Part shown: in pieces, positions 53,378 to 61,474 of the stretch | Layout: each line of letters begins with the position of its first letter | How positions within the stretch are numbered: position 1 is the first letter of the stretch | Source of the DNA: a virus | DNA: 64,000 nucleotides | IMG/VR virus record: IMGVR_UViG_3300023179_004149 | Span: 62,001-126,000 of that record | Strand: one strand, 5' to 3' | Program-made: the position numbers and the translations under genes | Notes under the pieces: model-generated | Told to the model about the DNA's origin: nothing | Databases searched by the model: none | The model's input: only the letters and a program-made list of their open reading frames with translations

Positions 53378-53687
53378 AATAATTTAAACGCTGCCTTAAT
53401 TTTCTTTCATATTCCCTCAAGGTATCCTCAAGCGGTAATGGTATTCTAACGGTTTGCCCATCGAGAATGTTCCATTCCTGTCCACCGAATTCTGGATTAA
53501 CCATCAGTATTAACCAACCGTAATAAGGTGAATCATAATAATTTTGACTCACCTTATCCAATCTGGTTTTATTTTTATCATATATAATAAAATCATCCGT
53601 TTCTTTCGGTGTTAATGCAACATAAGGCGGAGATATGATTTTATCATCCGTATTTAGTTTTCTGTAACGATTATAATACCCTCCCAT
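53370..53687 (-). CDS. 53: gp53/LysM-like baseplate protein
   Basis: 105 residues. Residues 42-85 match the LysM-like part of gp53 and tail protein X: RLDKVSQNYYDSPYYGWLIL, then NPEFGGQEWNILDGQTVRIP. The remainder is a short basic C-terminus (REYERKLRQRLNYYG). T4 gp53 (196 residues) joins wedges to the hub; this one lacks the extra length, so it is also close to the smaller tail protein X/LysM class. It starts at the stop of the 2591-aa gene, with a shared T at 53687. Confidence 0.8.
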   Translation of the reverse strand: MGGYYNRYRKLNTDDKIISPPYVALTPKETDDFIIYDKNKTRLDKVSQNYYDSPYYGWLILMVNPEFGGQEWNILDGQTVRIPLPLEDTLREYERKLRQRLNYYG

Positions 53688-56600
53688 TATTGACCCATTT
53701 CATATTTAGTTAACTCAGTTTGGGTGGAACCAGTATCTGGTAGTGGCCCAATTATAGTTTGTTTATTTTCGTTAGTGTTGATAATATTAAACCTATTTTT
53801 GTTATTAATAAATAGTTTATAGTTATCTTTAGCTGTATTTATTATATTTTTAGTATCACGCATTGATAATTTATAATCTTCTTCAGAACCTTTTATCAAA
53901 GTGGGTACTATTAAATCAGTAGATATATCTTTCCAAGTCGCACCTGTAGTAAATACGGTGTTAACTTTTGTCTTAACCACATCGTAATTTGAATTATACT
54001 TATCCGCAATACCACCTAACTTAATAACAGCTGAATCACTATAATTTTTAATGATTGTAAATGTTGAATCCAATATGGTTGATATTTTATCATACCTATC
54101 ATTTAATTGTTTAGCTGATGTTTTAGGATCCGTACTAATACCAATCACTGGTTTATTTTCTGGTTTTTTAATATCTTCCATGATTTTAGCTTTATCAGCA
54201 TTACTGATAAAACTAAAGAAATCTAAAAATAAAACATCCAATAATCCAGTCATATGTATATTTTGTCCTACTAACGCTGTATCTGTTAAATTTGATTTAC
54301 TGAAAAGTTCTTCAGTAATTGGAATATCATACATAAGAAAATTATTTAAAGTACTAACCTCACTATCAATTATCGACCCTGATGGTACTTGATATGTATA
54401 ATACCCAATATATGTTGTTTTATAGTCTAATCTATCAGAGGTGTAAAATAATTTAGTACCATCTGATGTTAAACCAGTTACTTGGTTAATAAAATTATTA
54501 CCCGCAGTGATTAAAATATCCAAATTAAATCCATCATGTATGAAATTATCATTCATCATTAAATCTAAAGTTCTATTTGAAAATTCAAATAATTCATAAC
54601 TTAGTTTTTCGAATGTATAGGTCATACCATAAAAATTATTATAGGTACCCCCGTTATCTGTTAGCGTCTTAACTGTTGTTTGACCAGCTGCGGCTGTATA
54701 ATCTTGGTTTGTGTTTATTGTTACACCAGAAGTACCAGTGGCGCCAGAATATAACGTGAAGTTTGCTGTTGTTCCGTAATTATTAATTACCGTATAATCA
54801 TTTAAACCAACTGATTGCACTAGTGTGTTGTTATAAGTATAACCAGTTTTAGCTATTTGTTGTATTGATGGGTTATTCGTAATTTGTTTAAATAAATAAT
54901 TACCGTTACACATTTTTAAAAAGTTAGCTTTATCGATATTACTGATTCCACTTTGTACCGCCGTATCTGTAAAAGTAGCACAAACAGCGAAATCTATAAT
55001 AGATATAATACCGTTATAAATTGTCTTATATTCATTATATGGTTCATAACCAAAAATAGATTTTCCATTTTTTGACAATTTTTTACCATTAGGTATTACT
55101 TCATAATAAACTGATTGATTCTTTTCATTTAATCTAACATCATATCCCTCAGCTACAACAGATAAACCTGTCAATAACGTAGCAAATTTACCTGTGTTTT
55201 CAGTTACGTCATTTAATGTTGTATTAAGGGTTTCAACCAAATCATTATAATAATTATCCAATATAGCTATGAGGTAATCCGTAAATATTTTTCTATGTGG
55301 TGTTTCAAAATAAGTTAAATAATTTTTATATACATTTAAAGTTTCTGGTGATTTAAACCAAAAATGAGATAATTCCAATTTTAATTTAGCCTTCATCTCC
55401 TCTTTTAATAGATAAAATAATGAGTTAATGTTTTGGCTATAAAAACTGTAATCTTTAATATACAACCCAGCCGCTTCACTATTTTTACCGTTACCACCAG
55501 TTAAGTAACCTGGGTTAAATCTAGAATCATCATTGTAAAAACCATTAACAATATGGTTACCGTTACCTATCTTATACATATATTCTTGTGGATATAAGTG
55601 TATTCTAATTGGGTTCGGGTTAAAATCATATCCACTTATACGTGACATTAAACCATCAATATTACCATATTCTACATAATTTCTATTTTTAGCTTCAATA
55701 TCAAAAAAATTATATAAATAGAATTTACTATCGTTCGCACCAGGGGTTAATACATTAGCTGAATCATATATATTATTAGATTGTGTTGGTAAATTATTAA
55801 AATCTGTAATACTTTTTGTTGTATCACCAATGATATATTTATTATAGTTTTTATTTAACAACAATAATCTTAAAACCGATGTTTTATCTAATAATTTATT
55901 ATACTTGAAGTTATCAACAATCAATTTAGAATAAGTCGTATAGAGATCTTTAAATAAACCGTAATATTGAATCTCATAGGTTTCAAAATATCTTTTATTT
56001 AAATATGTGTCAGATGTAGGATCATCTTTAGTTATTGTTTCTTCGGTATTACCCAAATACTCAAATAAGAAACCTTGTTCACCATAGTTTCTCCATTCTA
56101 TCTGTATCCAATAAGTTGTATCAGTTGGTGTTTTATTGCTTAATGTATTACCATATATCGCATACGTTGCATTATTATCAGCCTTTCTCTGGTAAAAATT
56201 ATTATCATAGTAAACCACATCATATACTTGATACACGGTACCACTATTATATGTTGTTGAATTATTAATAAAATCAGTGTATATACCACCTGGTGGTGTT
56301 GGTTGATTAACTAATGTTACAACACCGATGGTACCACCTGGTAATGTTTCATTAAATTTATCCTGAACATATTTTTCACCTGTAGCAATTATTGGAATGA
56401 GGTCTAGTTGATTACCATCAAAGAAACTCCTTTCCATGTTGATGAGATTTCTTTCTGACTCATTTGTATTTGCATACGTTCTACCATCGTATATATCCGC
56501 ATTAGCATAATAATTGAATGTTAAAGCATTCTGTAATTCCTCAACGTATGTTCTTAATCCAGAACCACCTATGTATTTTATTGACATACTTACGTTAGCA

Positions 56601-59600
56601 ATCATTGGTTGAACACCAATACCTTCTGGGTTTAAATCCCAAACCAAAGGATCATAACTAATATTCAAATTAGTTATAAGCATTTTGGTATTATACATAT
56701 CACCCAATCTTAATACACATATAGGTGGTTTACCGAATGCAGTATTTGATGCGTCACAAGTATCTGTTTGGCTACGTTTAATGGTATTACCTGGTCTCAT
56801 ACACTGTTGTAGGAAAGTCAATCTACTATTTAAACCTTCTGGTGTCATCGAGTGCATACCTGGAATGAAGTATTTTAACTTCTCTTTCATACTTTTATAA
56901 ACAGTGGGTGCATCTTCTTTTAATACTTCAAAATAATCACATTCTGTAATTAGTTTATCTAATATTCTTTGAGCTATATCTCTTTTAGTGATATTAGTAT
57001 TATCTAACGTCTTCAATGAGGCTACCGTAATAGTTTCTGGTTTTTTAACTGCTTCTGGTTTATTTGGTATTACTGGTTTTATTTGTGGTGTAACAGTAAT
57101 ATCAACTCTTCTCGCATATGAACTTTCTATCGATAAAGCACCACATACTGTATCAGCATATGTATAAGCTGTTTTACCCGCTGGGTTAAACGTACCAATT
57201 TGTGTTTTATCAACAGTTTCAGTAACACCTATTTTAGTTGGATCTGTAATATAAGTATTTTTTATATCACTTGTTTCAAAACAATAACAATCTTTTTTTG
57301 TTAGTTTATCTTCTGATGGTGCATTACGAACCATGAAGTAAACGTCACCAGAAGTTGTCTTCAGGTTAGTCGCTGTTGGGTTAATTTTACTTATCGCTTC
57401 AGTAAATGATATTACTGTTGATGCATTAATATTAAATGTGATTTTATCTCTGGTGTTATTAGGTTGTGCTGGGTTAGCGGGTGCTTCTCTCCATACCACT
57501 AAAGAAGTTGTTACATCCTCTAAAATAGAGTCAATATTACTTTTGGTTATTTCATCACCCGCTTGATCCTTATTAAATATCTTATTGGTTGCCGATCCCA
57601 TTATATTATCGGTTAATAACCATTTAATAACCGATTTAGCTCTTCTAATACCTAAATTTTTATTATATTCAGATGGTAATTTAGAACCTAGAGCACTAGA
57701 ATATGCTGTTAAGTTAATAGATAAATCAAAATTATTATATTTTGAATCTTTTAACTCATTAATTACATCTGTTTGTTGTTTATTAAAACCATAATATGGT
57801 TCGGTATGATCTGTGGCCATAAAATAGTTATCCCCACTATCAATACCTAACGTATAAAAATATCTTAACCACTCTGAATTAACAGCATATTTATCATTGG
57901 TTTTTTTAACCGCCTGTGCGTTGGTTGAGATGTCAGATAAATTTAATTTCTTATATTGATCAAAATACACACCGAATGATTCAATAGTACCACCGTAAAC
58001 ACCTGTTTTAGTGCTATATACTGTTGGGTCTAACGGAACATCATTTTCGAAAAATAACCCCTTTGTGAAACTTGGTGGTGGTGTTAAATCATTTGTATTA
58101 TTGAAAGTGGGTTCATCCACAGATTTATTCACTAAAGCGTTAGTAAATTGTGGTGTTAATAAATCATTTGGTTTTGATTTATTAACACCATTTAAGACCG
58201 CTTTGAAATATTCGATATCTGATTGTGAGAATTGATTCCATATTCTTGCAAGTTCAAAAATATCAAACTCCTGGCAACCAGCCCAGAAAGCGTTTAATAT
58301 CTCATCAACTTCACCATCAGTCAATTTAGCCAGTTCTTTTTTAACTAAAAGATTCAAAATACTTGGATGGTCAACAACTATCTTAAATGATATCGTACCA
58401 CTCCTTTCAGTATTATTGTAAGTGTATATTGGTTCTGGTCTACCCAAGAACTGGTGAGTTGTCCAATTTGAAGAGGTGTCATCAGTGAATTTAATATCAT
58501 ATGGCGGGAACCACATAATTCTACCACCATTCGGGCCAATTTCACATTTTTTTAATTCTTTTTGTTGTTGTGAATCTCTCCAAGCCAGGTTTTCTATCGA
58601 GAACATGTATTTCTTAGCTGATCCACCATTTACATTAAGTTCACTTGGAAATATATTTAAATTACCAAATCTATCCAATACTGAATTTCTTTCACGTCTA
58701 ATTAATTCTTTATATCTTATTGCACCCGTTATATTTGAATATGACCTACCTTTAGTCCAAACACGACACAACTCGGCTTGTTCATACATTTTCTTATCAT
58801 CACGCTTACCTGTTTCATCTAAACCAGGAACTATGTATCTGTTACCTATCGTATCACCTTTTGAATTTTTCTTAGGTATTACTTTTGGTTTTATTGTTGC
58901 GTTAGCTCTTGATGTAAAACTATACCCGTCGTAAAACTTAGTAAGTGTTTGGTCAATTGGTGAGTTGTATTGATTATTAATCGATTTATCCAATAATCTT
59001 TGTGTTTTATCTAAAATAGAACATTCGATAAAATTAATATTATTTGATAGACTATCCTTGTTTCTAATACGATTTGATGGTGTTAATGTGCTGCCAGTTT
59101 CACCTTTTAACACAAAAACTTTTTCGGTTGCTGCATTCTTTGACCAAACAAAATTAGTTTCAATAGAACCATATTCGGATACTTGATTATAGCCTGGTTC
59201 TATTTTATTTATCTGTTCTATTGTATTACCATACACACTACTCGTTATTAACGCCTCAGTAACTTTATCATTTGTATTAACAATATCACCATCAGAATCT
59301 TGCATAAGATAAAACGGATCAATCTTATCCTTTTTACTACCAATATAATAATCACCAACAGGCCTTTTGCCAGAACCCAAACCTAAGAATGCCGTTACAC
59401 CTCTTATTATTTGAGCAACCGACTCACCCGCCTGGAATAAACCACTTTTGTAATCATTCGTATAATTTGGTGAATATTTGTTAATCGATATATTTGCAAA
59501 TAAAGCCGCCTTTTGACCGTCACCAGTATGATTTAAAAAATACATGTCACGTTCATTTCTGGCTGTTCTACCACTAAGATCACTAATAAACTTACCAAAA

Positions 59601-61462
59601 GCCGTTTTAGGCATTTTTTGGTTTGTGTTATAAAATTCATTATTAAAACATTGTGGTATATAATCTTTTGTTTTATAGTTAATATATGAGAATGGTAAAT
59701 TAACACCAGCTAAATGTTCAGCAAACTGTACAGCTTTACCAACTGGATTACTCGATACGCTGATAGTGTTATCCTTTTCAAACCAAGATTTTGGGTTTGA
59801 CAATAAATCAAACAAAGTATTTGGGTTTGTTAAGGATTCATCCAATTTAGTTTTTAATACTGTTTCTTGAGCTATGTTCTGTAACAATCTCGCTTCGAGA
59901 TTAAACTTCAACTGTAAAGCAGCAATGTTCATCAATAATGTTTCATCCTTCAATGGTTGTGTAACAGAACCATTTAATAAACTCTCCATACGATCAACGT
60001 TAGTAAGTATAGATACAGGTGAAACCGCAGCACTTATATTCAAGAATTGACTCGGTTCATATGTGTTTGGTTGGTCAAACGAATAAACACCAGATTTATA
60101 GGCTTGAATGTACGGTTGTATATTTTGATTATTTAATATACTATTAACGACTGGTTCATAAGTGTTTATTTCAACTGGTAAATATCTATTTTGTTGTAAT
60201 ATTAAATTTAATGCAACTTCAGGTGGTTGACCGCTTGAAATTATCAAATCTAAACTATTTGGTATATTATAATCATTTATAGTTGTTACCTTACCAATAG
60301 TTGTTATTAAACTATTATATATATAACTATATTCACCAGTATATAACGGATCATTAAATGGTTTATTTTTAACCATCAATTTCTTAAGTTCCTTTGTCGC
60401 CGTATTATCTAGATATGCACCATCATCAACGACTTTATAATCGCTTAATGTTGTTTGAATACCTTTATCATTTGAAAATGATTTATACCCATCTGGTGCT
60501 ATGTTTGGATTATTTCTACTGAAATCAAAATTTCTCGGTTTATCCGATGTGTTATTGATCGTATCTGGGTTATTTACTTTGTAATCGTTAATAACCGAAT
60601 CAGTACCCAAATCACTTCTGTATGAGCGATATCCCTCTGGTGTTATTTTTTTATCATTTCTACCAAGATCTTTTTTTCTTGGGTCTACCGATGCTTTATC
60701 GATATCACCAGGATCTTTTATATTGTAATCGCTAATCGTTATTTCTTGACCCAAGTCATTTCTATACGCACCATAACCAAATGGAGTTATGTTAGGAAGA
60801 TTTTTAGTTAAATCCCTATTTCTCGGATCCTCAGATTCAGATGTTATATTACCAGGGTTCGTAACACTATAATCACTTATAGATGTATCGTTACCCAGAT
60901 CAGCTCTGTATGAATTATAACCATCTGGTGTTATCTCTGATAGGTTTTTAGTTAAATCTTTATTTCTTAGGTCTATTGATTCTGAAGTTATATTACCAGG
61001 GTTTTTTACATTATAATCACTAATAGATACTTCAGTACCTAAATCAGCTCTATATGAATCATAACCGTCTGGTGTTATATCATTAAGGTTTTTGTTTAAA
61101 TCAGATGTTCTTGATAATGTTGATGTTGTATCAATATTACCTGGTTTGGTAACATTGTAATCATTAATAGATACTTCAGTACCTAAATCAGCTCTATATG
61201 AATCATAACCAGTTGGTGCGAAGGTGGCATCATTTCTTCCTAAATCTAATTGTCTTGGGTTGGTTGCGTTGGATGTGACATTACCTGGGTTTTTAACCAT
61301 AGATGAGTGTATCATAGCATCTTTACCTATAGCATCGAGATATGACTGTAAATTAGATGTACCGCTCAGGTCTGTTAAACCCTGAATGATATCATTTGGT
61401 GTTCTTAAATTTAAAGCCAATACATTTTGTCTGTATTGTTCCGAAATCGTTTTTAGACCCAT
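53687..61462 (-). CDS. Giant (2591 aa) baseplate protein with 48-aa repeats and an OmpA-like segment
   Basis: 2591 residues. Residues about 55-361 hold six 48-residue tandem repeats (ITPDGYxSYRADLG, SDYNVxNPGNIT, RNKDLTKNL), the last degenerate, after a half copy. Near residue 985, IMWFPPYDIKF and RSGTISFKIVVDHP mark a conserved beta-domain. Near 1240-1290, INLTAYSS, YNKNLGIRRAKSVIKWLL and later ARRVDITV fit an OmpA-C peptidoglycan-binding domain with an insertion. Near 1555-1620, VLRLGDMYNTKMLITNLNIS and VQPMIANVSMSIKYIG look like a tube-initiator/LysM-adaptor type fold. Placed between the tape measure and gp53 genes, it probably builds the baseplate hub or tube initiator. No T4 protein is of this size. 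Confidence 0.8.
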   Translation of the reverse strand: MGLKTISEQYRQNVLALNLRTPNDIIQGLTDLSGTSNLQSYLDAIGKDAMIHSSMVKNPGNVTSNATNPRQLDLGRNDATFAPTGYDSYRADLGTEVSINDYNVTKPGNIDTTSTLSRTSDLNKNLNDITPDGYDSYRADLGTEVSISDYNVKNPGNITSESIDLRNKDLTKNLSEITPDGYNSYRADLGNDTSISDYSVTNPGNITSESEDPRNRDLTKNLPNITPFGYGAYRNDLGQEITISDYNIKDPGDIDKASVDPRKKDLGRNDKKITPEGYRSYRSDLGTDSVINDYKVNNPDTINNTSDKPRNFDFSRNNPNIAPDGYKSFSNDKGIQTTLSDYKVVDDGAYLDNTATKELKKLMVKNKPFNDPLYTGEYSYIYNSLITTIGKVTTINDYNIPNSLDLIISSGQPPEVALNLILQQNRYLPVEINTYEPVVNSILNNQNIQPYIQAYKSGVYSFDQPNTYEPSQFLNISAAVSPVSILTNVDRMESLLNGSVTQPLKDETLLMNIAALQLKFNLEARLLQNIAQETVLKTKLDESLTNPNTLFDLLSNPKSWFEKDNTISVSSNPVGKAVQFAEHLAGVNLPFSYINYKTKDYIPQCFNNEFYNTNQKMPKTAFGKFISDLSGRTARNERDMYFLNHTGDGQKAALFANISINKYSPNYTNDYKSGLFQAGESVAQIIRGVTAFLGLGSGKRPVGDYYIGSKKDKIDPFYLMQDSDGDIVNTNDKVTEALITSSVYGNTIEQINKIEPGYNQVSEYGSIETNFVWSKNAATEKVFVLKGETGSTLTPSNRIRNKDSLSNNINFIECSILDKTQRLLDKSINNQYNSPIDQTLTKFYDGYSFTSRANATIKPKVIPKKNSKGDTIGNRYIVPGLDETGKRDDKKMYEQAELCRVWTKGRSYSNITGAIRYKELIRRERNSVLDRFGNLNIFPSELNVNGGSAKKYMFSIENLAWRDSQQQKELKKCEIGPNGGRIMWFPPYDIKFTDDTSSNWTTHQFLGRPEPIYTYNNTERSGTISFKIVVDHPSILNLLVKKELAKLTDGEVDEILNAFWAGCQEFDIFELARIWNQFSQSDIEYFKAVLNGVNKSKPNDLLTPQFTNALVNKSVDEPTFNNTNDLTPPPSFTKGLFFENDVPLDPTVYSTKTGVYGGTIESFGVYFDQYKKLNLSDISTNAQAVKKTNDKYAVNSEWLRYFYTLGIDSGDNYFMATDHTEPYYGFNKQQTDVINELKDSKYNNFDLSINLTAYSSALGSKLPSEYNKNLGIRRAKSVIKWLLTDNIMGSATNKIFNKDQAGDEITKSNIDSILEDVTTSLVVWREAPANPAQPNNTRDKITFNINASTVISFTEAISKINPTATNLKTTSGDVYFMVRNAPSEDKLTKKDCYCFETSDIKNTYITDPTKIGVTETVDKTQIGTFNPAGKTAYTYADTVCGALSIESSYARRVDITVTPQIKPVIPNKPEAVKKPETITVASLKTLDNTNITKRDIAQRILDKLITECDYFEVLKEDAPTVYKSMKEKLKYFIPGMHSMTPEGLNSRLTFLQQCMRPGNTIKRSQTDTCDASNTAFGKPPICVLRLGDMYNTKMLITNLNISYDPLVWDLNPEGIGVQPMIANVSMSIKYIGGSGLRTYVEELQNALTFNYYANADIYDGRTYANTNESERNLINMERSFFDGNQLDLIPIIATGEKYVQDKFNETLPGGTIGVVTLVNQPTPPGGIYTDFINNSTTYNSGTVYQVYDVVYYDNNFYQRKADNNATYAIYGNTLSNKTPTDTTYWIQIEWRNYGEQGFLFEYLGNTEETITKDDPTSDTYLNKRYFETYEIQYYGLFKDLYTTYSKLIVDNFKYNKLLDKTSVLRLLLLNKNYNKYIIGDTTKSITDFNNLPTQSNNIYDSANVLTPGANDSKFYLYNFFDIEAKNRNYVEYGNIDGLMSRISGYDFNPNPIRIHLYPQEYMYKIGNGNHIVNGFYNDDSRFNPGYLTGGNGKNSEAAGLYIKDYSFYSQNINSLFYLLKEEMKAKLKLELSHFWFKSPETLNVYKNYLTYFETPHRKIFTDYLIAILDNYYNDLVETLNTTLNDVTENTGKFATLLTGLSVVAEGYDVRLNEKNQSVYYEVIPNGKKLSKNGKSIFGYEPYNEYKTIYNGIISIIDFAVCATFTDTAVQSGISNIDKANFLKMCNGNYLFKQITNNPSIQQIAKTGYTYNNTLVQSVGLNDYTVINNYGTTANFTLYSGATGTSGVTINTNQDYTAAAGQTTVKTLTDNGGTYNNFYGMTYTFEKLSYELFEFSNRTLDLMMNDNFIHDGFNLDILITAGNNFINQVTGLTSDGTKLFYTSDRLDYKTTYIGYYTYQVPSGSIIDSEVSTLNNFLMYDIPITEELFSKSNLTDTALVGQNIHMTGLLDVLFLDFFSFISNADKAKIMEDIKKPENKPVIGISTDPKTSAKQLNDRYDKISTILDSTFTIIKNYSDSAVIKLGGIADKYNSNYDVVKTKVNTVFTTGATWKDISTDLIVPTLIKGSEEDYKLSMRDTKNIINTAKDNYKLFINNKNRFNIINTNENKQTIIGPLPDTGSTQTELTKYEMGQ
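60380..61300 (-). repeat. Six in-frame tandem repeats of 144 bases
   Basis: The repeats lie inside the 2591-aa gene with a 144-base period (48 codons). Copies begin at codons about 81, 129, 177, 225, 273 and 321, with a half copy before codon 81. Two copies (61021-61066 and 61165-61210) share 46 identical bases; others diverge, the last strongly. A natural substrate for unequal recombination. Confidence 0.9.
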
Positions 61463-61474
61463 AATATTATATTA

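Noticed and set aside
58476-58934. Plus-strand ORF of 152 codons
   Set aside because: It lies opposite conserved parts of the 2591-aa gene, has no leader or neighbours and resembles no protein; it is antisense to a real gene.
60380-61300. CRISPR array
   Set aside because: The repeats keep one reading frame with a 144-base period, have no unique spacers and are part of a coding sequence.
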